DNA of 64,000 nucleotides from Nannochloropsis oceanica (lineage: Eukaryota; Sar; Eustigmatophyceae; Eustigmatales; Monodopsidaceae). Positions 10,883-22,581 of the stretch are shown here, piece after piece. The number at the start of each line of letters is the position of its first letter. Position 1 is the first letter of the stretch. Made by a program: the position numbers and the translations under genes. The stretch is from positions 823,001 through 887,000 of the forward strand of contig CP038128.1 in the NCBI GenBank assembly GCA_004519485.1, read 5' to 3'. The notes beneath the pieces are model-generated. The model ran no database searches. It saw only the letters and a list, made by a program, of their open reading frames with translations, and had not been told where the DNA came from.

Positions 10883-12017
10883 GCCTATTACATGTAATGT
10901 AGCGATGCAGTAATGCCGTCGATTCTTGCCCTCCCTCTCTCGAATCCTCCCAACGCCAGCAGTGAAGCAGTGATAGACTCCCTTGGTGAATGTGAGCTTA
11001 TCTGAGGATAGCTAGACGTAAACGATCAGCCACCGCCTGCAAGCTGTTACGCAGTGGAAGAATCGCTTTGCTTGGCCCACCTGTCGTGTGCTAGTCTTGC
11101 TCTTCACCCGCTCCGAGTCGTTGGTCTCTCCCAAGCGACAGGCTCTGCCAGGGCCGCCTTGCCATGATGCAGGTGGGGGCAGTTTGGACCTGTAGGTTCG
11201 ATAGAGGGGGAGGAACGCGGGTGCGAGAGGTCGGTGGAGCTTAAGAAGAGATTATGGGCAGGTGGTCATGCAGCGGGGCTCAGGTCTCCAACGGCCCCGA
11301 ACGGCGCCGGGGGCCCTGAAATTCCGAATCCGAGGATCCTCATTGCTTTACACATGAAGCCCACGCGGTGGCCGCTAGCAACCGGCACACCATCATTTTG
11401 CTTGGTTGAAAAACGAGATTGCTCAGAACTGCAAGTTCAGGCTACTGAGACTCGACACCTTCCCCTCACAAAAAGGACAAATGAGTCCACAAGTGTGACC
11501 TCCCTCTTAAATTTTCCGCGCCACGGGCAAGAATAAATAAAATTAAAGGCACGACAAGTCTCCTTGGTTTCCTTTTTATTTCTCCCCACCACTTGAAAGA
11601 TATTTTAATCCGACACTGTAACACTTGCGATGCACACACTATTATCCCCCCATTAAAAAGCACCTCTCCAGGCATTAACTTGACTGTATCAACGTTTCAC
11701 AAGTTTGCTGCACAGGCGATGGTTACGGGTGCAACCTACGCCACACTTGATTCTGACTGACTGTACTCTTTCTTGGCACTCCTCCTCCTTGCTCCTCGCG
11801 TAAGCGATATGTTCTTACCTCTTCCACATTGTCTCTTCTCTCTGCCTTCCAATACCCAGTGCTTTTTGGTTGTTCTGTTGACAGAAAATCACACAATTAC
11901 ATTTTGCTTCCATGCACACCACTTGTAGTTATCGTACATTCCTGCCTATTTTACTAAATCTACTCTTCTACTGGCTACTTTCCCACTGGTTTCTGTCGGT
12001 ACCTGCCAAACTCACAT
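10883..12017. other. Intergenic region upstream of transporter and downstream of GH3 gene
   Basis: It carries the promoter of the minus-strand transporter and the 3' flank of the minus-strand GH3 gene. The only notable open frame (11234-11536, plus) looks random in composition. No RNA gene was recognised. Confidence 0.4.
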
Positions 12018-15000
12018 CTAAAAAGGATAAACACACACATTCTTCACCTGCCGGCAGAGCATGCGAGGCTCCATCACAACATCCCGCAAACAATCCGCCA
12101 TATCCCACCGCCAAAACCCTTGCTGTGCACACGTAGCCATGCACGAATCATGGTGCGACCCGCCCAAGTTAGGTACAACTTCCCCCATCTGCTTCGAACC
12201 AGGGATTGTCCCGTTGTTCTCGCTACCTAACACAGGCGCACAAGCAAGATGTACGCGACCCCATGCCGTACACACTGCCTGACAGACAGGCGCATAGCCC
12301 GAGCTCAATTTCACCGTCAACTTTAGACATGCTTTAGGATCCTTCCGACAGTCCACCTTCTCCCCCAGCCCAAACAACCAATCACCCTCCTCCAAAACTT
12401 TGTGCCTTTCCACCCCGTAAAAAGCAAGGTCTTCCATCGGGTCCAGTGTGAACGTCACAGTTTGTGTCTCACCAGGCTGAAGGTCACGAGTCTTATTAAA
12501 AGCTTTGAGCATTTTCACCTCGGGGGTTATGCGTCGGACCACATCAGCGCCGAAAAGCATCACTGTGTGCTTCCCTGCGCGCTTGCCAGTGTTGCGGACC
12601 CTGACAGAAATTTCCACGGGGTTGTACTCGTCCGTGGTCGGCCCTGAAGTAATACGGGGCATGTCATAGGCGAAGCTCGTGTAGCTCAACCCGGTTCCGA
12701 ACTCCCACTCGACATTGTAATCCCGCTGACGCAGCTTGTGAAAATATGTCAAGATCGGACCATTCTGATGCTTGGGATAAGTAAATGGAATGCGACCCGA
12801 GGGCGTGACGGATCCAAAAAGAATCTCCCCCACTCCAAGCCCACCATCAGGCCCAGGTAAGTACGCATGTAGCACCGCGGCAGACAAGGCAGGAATCCTG
12901 CCCAATAAACGCGGGCGTCCCTCGAACAGCACCGTGATGATCGGTGCCGTGCTTGCCTGCGCCAACCACACCACCATCTCTTCTTGACCGATGGGCAAAA
13001 CCAAATCAAGAATGTTAGCCGAAGCTTCCGCATACGCCCCCTCCCCAAGCCCCGCGATAATAAGATCAGCATCCCTAGCCCGATCCGCGAGCTTCTTCTT
13101 GTCAGTGACAAATTTCCCATCCAAATCCACCCCTGGCAAATAATCAACTGTCGAGCCCGTCGCGGCCATGGACATCAAAGCGCCCAGTAGAGTGGTGCCA
13201 TAGGAAAACTCGTCGTCGCCGATGGGGCCATGCCAGTGCATCGTCCAACCCCCGCTTTGACAAGTAAGGGAATCAGCCGTCGGACCGACGACGAGAATGT
13301 TGTAAACCCGCTTCAGGTCCAACGGCAACACATTGTGCTCATTTTTCAATAACGTAATCGACTCCCGAATGGCTTCAAGCGCCAAGCGCTTATCCTCCAT
13401 CGAACCCACCTTCGCGTCTAAGGGACTCTCGTTACCCACCAGCTCGTACGGATGATCCAACAGGCCCAAGTCCTCCTTCAACTGCACGATTCGCTCCACG
13501 CTCTCATCCACCCTCGCCATGGGCAGCTCTCCCTTTTCGACCAAGTCAATCAAATCCCTAGCAAAATCCAAATCCCACGCCGTCATACTCATATCAATAC
13601 TCGTGTCTTCCATCGCCATTTTTACCGCCTCCCGGTTCGTGGCGACAACGGCATGCTCCCCATGCAGCGCATTAATCTCGCCATAATCAGTTACCAACAT
13701 ACCGTGAAAACCTATTTCGTACCGCAGCATGTCCTTAAGATATTCGCGGGAGGAGACAACGGGTACGCCTATAGAGAGAGAAGGGAAGGACGGAGGGAGG
13801 GAGGGAATTTTGAGTGAGGTGGGAGGCAACGACGATTGACTTAGTGCTGCGATCTTGAGCAAAATTGCTGCGTATACCTAGTATGATAAAAAGGAGGGTG
13901 CGGGGATAATATAAGGAAAAAGGCGAAGAAATATCTCTACCGAGTTGGAGTCGAAGAAATACCTACACTGAGTTGGAGGGGAGAAAGGGGCGAAACAGCA
14001 AAAGCAAAATCAAGTACCTGAGATTTCTTGATAACTTTCCATAGCCGTGCGAATGCCGGCCTTGACGGCTGCTCGATACGGGGTCAGGTAATAATTTGCT
14101 ACATCCCGCGGGTCTAACAGCACAGGGGCTTGATCCTGGCCGGTGGAAGTGGCGCTGTAGGCGATGAAATGCTTCATGCAAGCTGCTGATGTCATGTTGG
14201 CGTGCTTAAAGCCTTGGATGCCCTTAATGACCTCGACGCCCATGACTGAAACTACATGAGGGTCCTCGGAGAAAGTTTCGTACATACGCGGCCTGTGGCG
14301 TGCATGTGAAAGACGAATTTTTGGAATTTGAGCGACTTCTCGGCTTTTGTGGGTGGCCCCAGGACGGATGAAACAAACAAGAAATAAATTGGCCGAATAA
14401 AACTAAAAAATTCATCCAACCCTTGAATGTGCCGCTGTCAGCATGTACGAACCATCGGCTGTTGACGCCCAGGTCAAGAATAGGGCCATAAATCCACTGC
14501 ACGCCCGCCGCCATCGTGTCCCGGGCGGTCACACGCCCCATCTCGTAGGCATACACAGGGTTAAAGGTTGCACCGAGACCATGCTGCTGTGGAAAAATCG
14601 TGGCGTTCTTCACGTAGTTCGCGCCATGCACTGAGTCGAGCCCATGAATGAGAGGCAAGACCCCTTCTTCCTTGGCGATATGCTGAATGGTGTACATGGC
14701 TTGCCTCCATTCCTTTGCTGTCCAAACGCCGGGACCATCACCCGCCAAAGGCGAATTAAGAAACGATCCCAGGCGGTGCTCGCGAATGAAGGTGCGAAGC
14801 TTGGCTTCGTCTACTGTTTTGTCCGCCCAATTCATGGCAATGGCAAGGTCCAGTTCAGTCTGCGTGCGGTTCGGGTATGGTGGTGGAGGGAGAGGGTACG
14901 GGAATAGAAGATATGCATACGAATTGGAGTTATAGACATACGAGACTGGAAAACAGAGTCACAGAAGATAACAGACGTGAAATATGGAATAATTAGCCCA

Positions 15001-15262
15001 CCAGATTGTATTTACTGCGGAGGAGTCAAAGGAGAGTATTCACGGCGACATGGTACGAAGTATGCACCAATTCCACACCAAATGGGGTGCATGATCAGAA
15101 GAATAAAGGGCAATATCTACATACCATTTGGCCGGCCTTGTCCTTCAAAGTCATCCCCTGGACGATCTCGCGGACTCGCTCTGAGATATGTCCCTCCGCA
15201 TGGGAAAGCAGGCCCAAGAGGAGGGCTGTCGAGGCCACCAGCAGGAATCGCGCGAGCTGCAT
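12018..15262 (-). CDS. Secreted glycoside hydrolase family 3 beta-glucosidase, 4 exons
   Basis: Exons are 15262-15125, 14859-14453, 14292-14018 and 13768-12018; introns are 265, 160 and 249 bp. Every junction restores a family motif: KDKAGQM|TELDLAIAMN, NSRW|PRMYETFSEDP and SYQEIS|GVPVVSS. The 856-aa product begins with a clear signal peptide (MQLARFLLVASTALLLGLL), so it enters the secretory route. The GH3 N-terminal barrel contains HGLDSVHG, CMKHFIAYS and GMLVTDYGE; by family alignment the Asp in VTDYG (about residue 301) is the nucleophile. The alpha/beta sandwich domain (ESITLLKNEHNVLPLD, IIAGLGEGAYAE) and a C-terminal fibronectin-III-like domain (VRNTGKRAGKHTVMLF) follow. GH3 enzymes release glucose from beta-linked glucans. 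In a cellulose-walled alga a wall or storage-glucan role is plausible but inferred. The last about 100 residues are Cys-rich and beyond the usual GH3 end. An upstream in-frame ATG at 15343 is less likely because the signal peptide starts at 15262. Confidence 0.9.
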
Positions 15263-15848
15263 GGTTCGAATACACCGGATTCGTCGTGTATAGCACTGGA
15301 TCGCTGTGCTACTAGCCCTTGATGCTTGTGCTGCAGGCTCCACACCTTGGGAGGACTGGTAGATCGATGCGTCAAGACTTGCACTGCCGCCGGAAGGGAC
15401 TCTCGCAGAACTTTATTCCTAATGGAGTATGGGGAATGAGGGTGGAAGGAATGAACTTTAGGACGCGTAGTATGGGTGCTGAGGCTTCTCGTGTGCCGGG
15501 TGCTCTGATAATGTGTTGAAAATTATCTCATCATTTGATGCGATGATTCAGGGCTTGAACTTCTCGGCGGGGTGGCACGAACGGTAAGTTGCTTCCCCGA
15601 AATACATACGCAGAGTCATGAATGGGAACCAAAAACGCATTGAAGGCAAACTATCCAGGAAAAATGCGTTAATTATCTACAAGCACTGCTCCTGCTTCTG
15701 CGCCATGGGCAAAGCCTCCGACGCGCCCGGTCTGGTCTGATCGCCGATCAGCCCATGTCGTCTTCCTCACTCCCCTACCCCAACACCCAACATAACATAA
15801 CACATAACACGACAGTCGAGCTCTACAACAGCCTTCTCGTCCAGCAGC
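15263..15848. other. Divergent promoter region, GH3 gene and Sec10
   Basis: This 586-bp region separates the oppositely oriented GH3 and Sec10 genes and must hold both start regions. Nothing else is recognisable. Confidence 0.45.
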
Positions 15849-18800
15849 ATGTCCCACCCACCACTGGCGTCTTATATAAATGTGCCGGTACCCTCGTCCT
15901 GCTTCCCTGCAGCACCCGAAGTAGATGACTTGCGTTCGTTGCTATTGGGCAATGCCCCTGAGGCCTATCACGTCAATGCCTTTATCGAACGGCTCACGGG
16001 GGGATTAAATGCCAGCAAGCCCGGGGACCGGCCAATGGAAGACGATCTCGGATTTGATCCCGTGGCGTTAGACAAGTTGTTCACCGTCACGCTCGAACGC
16101 ATAGGCCTCCTGGGCAAGGAAACCGACGAGCGGATTGGGGCCATGCAAGAAGAAGGACGGTACTCAGCCCTGCAGAGACAAAAGGAACTGGATCGGCATC
16201 ACCGGGCTCTGCAGGAAGTATACGTTAGCATCGAGGACATTGAATCACACTTTCGCAAGGTTGGCTTGACGGCGGTCCGTATTGGACAATCACTCTCCCA
16301 GACTGAGTCCCAACGACAGAAAGCGGAGCATGCCCAGCGTTTGTTGGAGTACTTTTTGGCGTTTGATACACTAAATTACGAAGCTATGCTCAAGGATGCA
16401 GAGAGCGAGCGGATTGAAATGCTGTCGAACGAGGTGTTGGCGCCTTTGGTGGACGGTGATAATTACCAAACAGCTGCTAGGATTTTGAGCGATTTGAACG
16501 TGATTTGCGAAGATCTGAATGCACCCCATTTGGAGAACGCAGTATGTTGCATCCGTGTATTTGGTGAACGGCTGGAGAGCCTATTGCTGGGCATGTTCGA
16601 GGCCGCCGCCATGGGGGAAGGCGGACAGCAGCATCAGTATCAGCAGCAGTACCAACAGCCGCCCCAGCAGCAGCAGCACCAGCAGTCTTCCGACGTAGAC
16701 ATAGAGACCATGCGAGATTGCGCGGTTTCGTTGCTGAAATTTGGAGATCCAGTCAAACTTTACAATACATACATCTACACCATTCTCGCCAAGCAAGTGC
16801 AAGCTGTGGCGGCCCGCCGACAGGGGGGAAATGACGACGCGAAGGAGATGCGTGATGCCCTTAGCGAGTTTTTCGGGCTGATTAGCGCCTTATGCCGGAG
16901 AGCTTTTACGCTTATTCGTCAAGTGTTTCCGCCGTCAGCTTCTCTGAAGGTCACGCGAATGCTGATTGACCGGATGGTGAATGACCCTGCTTTTGGAATC
17001 CAGGTCCGAGTGGCCGAGGTCTTGAAGGACGACCAAATGGCCTCCGAAGGCAGCAGCGTGAAGGAACTGCCGCTTTCGCCTGGTGTCAGAGGTCATCATC
17101 ATCATCTTCATCATCATCAGCAGCAGCAGCAGCAACAGCAGCAGGACGGGGGAGGCTTTAATGGTATTTCAGTGTCGGATTCGTTGGACATGCTGCTAAT
17201 AGTGCATGATAAGACGAATGCATTGGCGGCTGATTTGATTGAGCACTGTGTGGAGGCGGAGAGGCACTATTTGGAAGATAGGAAGTGGCGGCAGTTGCAG
17301 GGGGGGCTTAGTGGTACTGTTCCTGAGGATGATAGTGAGGATGGCGATATGAGGTGGTTAGGATGGAATAATGGGCGTCGAACTGCCCATCAGGAGCTGG
17401 AGGGGGGAGGAGGAGGGGGCGACACAGCAAGAGGAGCACCAGTTGGTGCCAGAAGTGCTGGAGGAGGGCGAAAAGGAAGAAGGGCAAGGGTCTTGACAAG
17501 CCCGTCGCAGGAAGCATTGTCTTCGTACGTGAAGATTCAATTTGCCGAGTTGTTCGTGGGGCAACGTGAGTCTTATTTGGAGAAGGAGGTTTCGCTGTTG
17601 CGGATGCGGTTGGTAGATTGCTTGGCTGCGGCGGTCGGACCTGATATTGGGCTCACTGATGGAAACGAGGGCGGACGGGAGAGAGGGTGCAGGGCGGGGA
17701 AAAGTAAGAAGAAGATGATAGAAATGGGGTTTGGAGGCGAAAGTGAGGACTTGTTGCCGGCTGTGCGATTTGAGAGGGTGGAGAGCTATGAGATAATGTT
17801 GCAGCATTGGTTGAGGAAGGAGGTGTTGGCGTCATTTTTAGATTCTTGCCGGGACGCATTGAGCCGGAACGCGAAGATATTCCAGAAGGAGGATGAGCGG
17901 GCGGATAATGTCCTGGTGGTACGTACAACAAGGTTTTGGCCTCCTTGTGCCAAGGGGCTGAACACGCCGGATCACCTCACTCCCATCCCTTCCTTCCCAA
18001 CTCCACGCACTTAGATGCTCTCCGTTGTGCACAAATTTCTCGCCAGTAGCGTCCTCCTTCCCTCTCTTTCCGCTGCCAGCAACCTCGTACAGCTCCCCTC
18101 CAGCGGCGCTCCTTCTCCGGCCTTCTACGAGGCACTCGCCTCCGTCCACACCTGGATCAATAGCTACAAGGAATTCTTTCAAAACGCGGTCTTACCAGAA
18201 GTCCAAAGCAAGACAACGACCCAAACGGTGCTGTTGGATAGCTGCCACAAGTTCCTCGCAAGTGTTGAGCGAGCGGGGGCCAAGACCGTCGAATGTTGCC
18301 TCAGTGCGATCATGCGTACAGCTGAACAAATTCATCGTGAGTTGTTGAGGAAAAGTGATTATTTGCCCAAGGACAATACCTTGACGGAGCTCGAGGCCAC
18401 CCGGGCGTGTTTAACCATAAGTGATTGCTTGCATCGTCACATCGAGCTGTTGCGTCGGAGTCTGCCACCGAATGACGTGCGTATCATCGTAGCCGCTTTA
18501 GCTTTGAGGGTCCAAGCCTTTCTCATGGCTCGCATGAAGCACCTCCGAATCAATACCTCTGGTGCCCTCATTCTCATGCAAGACTGCGAGATCATCTTTG
18601 AATGCTTCCTATCTCTTTACAGCCCTGCTTCCACTAACGCTATCGGATGCGGTCACATCAACAACAAAGGCGGAGCCAACAGCAGCATGGGGAGTACTGG
18701 TGCCCCCACCAATCTGCCTCGTGCGGCGTTGGTGGATAATTTCCGGGATATTAAGGCTGCATTTGATGATTTGAAAGAAGTGGTGGGTTTGTTTATTGTC

Positions 18801-19052
18801 CCTCCATTCAATCTGGCCTTGCTCATGAGTGAAGGTTTCTTGTCAACACAGGATCGGAATGAGCTATTTCTTTACATTAGTATGAGGGCAGATTTTAGGA
18901 CGCATGGAATGATTTCTCCCTGGGTCCGCAATCTATTTAGTGATGTGCGTGAAGATCTAGAATGGGAGCTGGAGGAAGAGGGGGCGTCAGGACGGCACTA
19001 TCCCGTGTCACGGCCTGCCTCGCCCTTGCCCGGGGGAGGGAGTCCGAGTTGA
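15849..19052 (+). CDS. SEC10: Exocyst complex subunit Sec10 (EXOC5), 2 exons
   Basis: Exon 1 is 15849-17918. The 96-bp intron has donor GTACGT and acceptor TTAG, phase 0. Exon 2 is 18015-19052. The protein is 1035 aa, longer than animal Sec10 (about 700), mainly because of inserted low-complexity segments: a Gln-rich stretch near 16625-16685, a His/Gln run near 17094-17145 and a Gly-rich run near 17400. Recognisable family stretches are DDLGFDPVALDKLF near the start, then a helical segment with IGQSLSQTESQRQKAEHAQR and LLEYFLAF, matching the EXOC5 region HLGDQLEGVNTPRQRAVEAQ. Near the end ISMRADFRTHGM corresponds to VQLRADYRSARL at the EXOC5 C-terminus. The exocyst tethers post-Golgi vesicles to the plasma membrane. 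I weighed COG6 and other tethering subunits, but the N- and C-terminal matches favour Sec10. Confidence 0.8.
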
Positions 19053-19723
19053 CGATGAGTAGTGATTGAGGAATGGCAGGAACAGGATAAAAATGAAGAG
19101 GAAGAAAAAAAAGTGATGGTCTTTTTTGTAAAATTGACTGGGAACAATTTTTTGAACGAATCCAAACGTGTATATTGCGCACGTCGCCATGCATCACTTG
19201 CTTTTTGTCGTGTTATTCAGTCCAATTAATTATTAAATACCCCCTTTGCTGTCATTCCCTCTTTTGTTTGACTTCACTCAAAACCCATCCCCTGTCCTAT
19301 CTGGACCTCTCTTTGGTTGTATTACGCACGCACGCAGGCAAACATTTTCAGTCTCCTTAACCCACACCCTTTCTTTTCGTCATTATTGTTTACCAGGGAA
19401 GAATACAACAAAGAAGCCGGATGGTGGCAGCTCGTCGCTCTTCTCACACACACCACGCTTCTTCTCTTTCTCCGACATTTCTTCCCACTCCGTCCCTACC
19501 TTGGCTTCCTATTCCTGATAACTGTCCTTGTGTACACTTCCGCTTCTCTTTTTCTCACTTCCACTTCCGACTACATTCTTCACATACTCACAGGCCAGGG
19601 AGGAGGGAGACGTGCCAGATCTCCGGGTCTCGGCACACTCGCTGTTTGACTACTTGCTTGTTTCATCTTGATTTCTCCTCAATATACCACATCCACATTT
19701 CTATCATCTTTCCTCCTTCCCTT
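19053..19723. other. Convergent intergenic region
   Basis: It lies between the 3' ends of Sec10 (plus) and the membrane protein gene (minus). It is T- and C-rich on the plus strand, consistent with 3' untranslated and polyadenylation sequence of the two genes. No gene is supported. Confidence 0.4.
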
Positions 19724-20632
19724 TTAAGGACACCAGTACTGGCTACAGAATTTTTCCTTCAAACTCGCGGGCAAGTTGGAAGCCAGAGAGTCGGCAGTAG
19801 GACTCTGCTGTAGCAGCACTAGGTTGTCCTCTACACTCTCCTCCTCTACGGCAGCCTGCAAGGTAGGGGCAGCTGCATCAGCTTTCTGCTTGGCCGCCCA
19901 CGCGTTGTACTTGGCACAAGCCTTGTCAACACCGGCCTGGTCCTTGAGCTTGATGCATTTGTTGCATCCTGCGCACGCCACCAAATCATCCCTCAGATCC
20001 GAAGGCCTCGCGTTATCAAAGCACCCACCGGCCTCCGTTTTATTAAACGCAGAAGAAACCAAGCAGCGCAAGAGGTTGATATTGGCTAATTCATCCCAGC
20101 TTTTCCCAAGCTGGTTAACGAAGGGCTTGCATTTGTCCTCAAGGCAGGAAAGCACGGTCGTGGTATTCATCTTGGATCCCGGTTTTTGCGCCGGCGTCGT
20201 GGTGGGGTTGATGGAGTCCGCAGCACCTTCCCGGCGCGTGTCCCCGCTGCTGTCCACCATGGCATAAGTCGAAGGAAGCATGCCGCTGATGCGGCCACCA
20301 GAGGAAGGACCCTCCGCGCCTAGGGTGGGCATTACGGGGCTGCTACCCGCGGAAGCAGGCAAAGGAACGGCACTCTGCGAGATCACGGCCACCGCTACGG
20401 CAATCACCACCAGCAACGTGACGGCGGGGCCCAAGATCCACAACTGGAAATGTCGGCGTGAGGGATCGGATTGCGCAAGGAACGAAGCACTGCGGTGAAT
20501 GAGGACATCATTCCTTCCAAAAGGATTTTCGGAGTCCGCCTGGTAGAGGTCCTTGTTCTCCGACGCGCCGGCTTCAATGCCCCACACGGCCCCGCGCGTG
20601 TCATTGATGGACTCGTAGTCGTTGCGAGCCAT
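19724..20632 (-). CDS. Predicted type II single-pass membrane protein with Cys-rich lumenal domain, function unknown
   Basis: This is a 302-aa single exon. About 62 polar N-terminal residues precede one transmembrane helix at about 63-86 (LWILGPAVTLLVVIAVAVAV). After it comes a Ser/Pro/Gly-rich stalk, then a compact domain with regularly spaced cysteines: CLEDKC, LLRC, GGCFDN, ACAGCNKC, KACAKY and the terminal CSQYWC. The lack of an N-terminal signal and the position of the helix suggest N-in, C-out topology with the Cys domain in the lumen or outside, probably disulfide-bonded. I do not recognise the family. A Leu/Glu-rich stretch separates the domain from the terminal Cys pair. Confidence 0.65.
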   Translation of the reverse strand: MARNDYESINDTRGAVWGIEAGASENKDLYQADSENPFGRNDVLIHRSASFLAQSDPSRRHFQLWILGPAVTLLVVIAVAVAVISQSAVPLPASAGSSPVMPTLGAEGPSSGGRISGMLPSTYAMVDSSGDTRREGAADSINPTTTPAQKPGSKMNTTTVLSCLEDKCKPFVNQLGKSWDELANINLLRCLVSSAFNKTEAGGCFDNARPSDLRDDLVACAGCNKCIKLKDQAGVDKACAKYNAWAAKQKADAAAPTLQAAVEEESVEDNLVLLQQSPTADSLASNLPASLKEKFCSQYWCP

Positions 20633-20985
20633 GGCGCTGTATGGTGTGTCTGGGGATACAGTGGAGGGTTGTCAAGGCGTTCTTCGCTCACATCATCATG
20701 AATCAAACCCCGCCGTGCTCCCTCCCTCCCCCCCCTCTTGATTGCACGCCTGATGCCCCTCCCCGCACAAGCCAGGGCCCGCATGGAGAGGTTTTACAGA
20801 ATGGCTTGTGCACGAGAATAATTGTGAGACAAAATAAGTCATGGTGTGGCTCCGCCAAGCGTTGGTTGAGGTCCAGACGGCACGTTGAGACTCCGCGGCC
20901 CATGTCCTTTTGGGGACACAATGTGTCGTGGAGCATCCGAGAACATGGAGTTTTTGATGCATTCTGTGATTATTTCTTTTATCTT
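20633..20985. other. Short intergenic region between two minus-strand genes
   Basis: This 353-bp stretch carries the promoter of the type II membrane protein gene and the 3' flank of the next minus gene. No feature was recognised. Confidence 0.35.
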
Positions 20986-22581
20986 TTAATAATCGCCCGC
21001 ATCCAGCGCGGACAACTTCTTTGCCTTGCTTGAAAAAGCAGCAGAGGAAATTGGACCGTCGACTTCTTCCTCGTTGCTGGGCGCCTTTTTTCCGTCACCA
21101 CCACTAATCCCATCTCCAACGCTTTTCCGTGATTTTAAGCTTATGTTTAAGAGATCGTCCAGATCGGATGTAAGAAGCGCAGATGAACTAGATGAGGGCG
21201 TTGCAGCTGCCTTTACTGCCCCCCCCGTTTTCTTTTCCTCTTCGATAGTGGACGACGACAGCTCGAGACCCAAAAGCGCCTCGAGCGGTGGCTCCAAGGA
21301 GGGCAAAGGCGGAGCGGTGGATATTGTGGTGTCGGTCACGAAGTGCTTGTCCGTGTTTGCGCTTGTCAGACTGCCGACGAGCTCAGCTAATAGCTTGGGT
21401 GGTGGTGCTGGGGTTTGGCCCTCGTTCGGTGGCGGGTATCCCTGCCGGAACATCAACCCCTCCTGTTTCGACACAAGGAAAAAGAACAAGAGCAAATAAT
21501 AATGGCAAAAGCAAACATAAAAAGGACGGATGGATTGCGGGTTCGTGCCGACTGCTCTCTTCTTCCCTGCCCAACCCTTCCTACCGTCAAGGCCGGGTCC
21601 ACACCCCCGAGGCGGACATGCGCAGGCAAGCATATCAGCCCTTCCGCTAGTGCCCTTACATCCTAAGTGATGGGAAAAGTACAAATGAAGATGCTGTAAA
21701 AAAGCTGTACGGGTGTTGACAGTCGAAGTAAACGCAAAAGCAATCAAACAAGTTTATGTACATGTTATTTCTTACCAGGCCCAAGGAAGGCAGGTCCGCT
21801 GGTGCCTCCTCGTCAGCAGCCTCCTCGGCCAGGACGTGGTGATGACCAAATTGCGAATCCGTGCTACAGTCGGATAGATAAGAGAGAGAATCAAACGGCG
21901 GTGCGATGTTTCAACTACCACTACAGGTTAAAGCGTGAGGCTTGTGCAATTCAAGGAGGGGAAAACCAGAAGATGAAAACCGATAAATGTACAATGCATC
22001 ACATCATCACACATCGGACTTTTTTGGTGTCACTCACCCCCATGCATAAACCCTTAAGTCATCTCCGCCTTCACTATCCGACAAAAGTCTCCCTTCTCCA
22101 CCGAGGCTCCCACCACCGTCGCCTTGTCGGAAACGATCTTGATTCGACGGAAGCTGCCGCAGAGCCGCTAATTTACAAAGAATAACGATGGAAACGACGT
22201 GTCAATACTTAAGGTTTGGGATTATTATCTGTCCACGTTCCGAAAAGACTACTGTTTGTATGTCGATGCTCTTTCCTGACTTAAACTACTCTCTTCCCTG
22301 TCTTTACTTCACTGAGGAGATGTACAATGGGTTTTCTGACAAACCCAAACAAATAGCACAAATGGCCACTCGTGGGTGTCTTTTCTTCATACCTTTTTGA
22401 CTTGCCTTGGCAGACGCGACTCGACCTCCTCCCCCTCCCCCACGCCCTGAGGGACCCCCTGCAGGGCCACGGCCCCCGGCCCGGCCCCGGCCCCGAGCGC
22501 GCCGATTGTATTGAAGCTGGCTGCGTCCCATTTATCTGGTGTGTCGTAGACAACGGAGGCTTGTCTATCCACATCCACTTG
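20986..22581 (-). CDS. Unrecognised multi-exon protein, first exon not found
   Basis: Four exons fit together in frame: 22581-22393, 22153-22038, 21863-21776 and 21462-20986. All have good splice sites (donors GTATGA, GTGAGT and GTAAG; acceptors GCAG, GTAG and ACAG). They encode 289 residues: VDVDRQASVVYDTPDKWDAA near the beginning, then Gly-rich polar segments (LPSNQDRFRQGDGGGSLGG), an acidic stretch (VLAEEAADEEAPADLPSLGL), a Pro-rich segment (FRQGYPPPNEGQTPAPPP) and a Ser/Lys-rich tail with SDLDDLLNISL. The composition suggests a largely disordered protein; short acidic-hydrophobic peptides such as DLDDLLNISL resemble docking motifs, which is inference. The first exon in my model starts at an acceptor (TTAG) with an in-frame stop just upstream, so at least one 5' exon with the start codon is missing from the model. 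It should lie in 22582-23009 or overlap the MAEA leader. Confidence 0.5.

Noticed and set aside
15849-19052. COG6 as identity of the tethering-complex subunit
   Set aside because: The N-terminal GQSL...QRQKAEHAQRLLEYF and C-terminal ISMRADFRTHG segments align with EXOC5/Sec10 instead.
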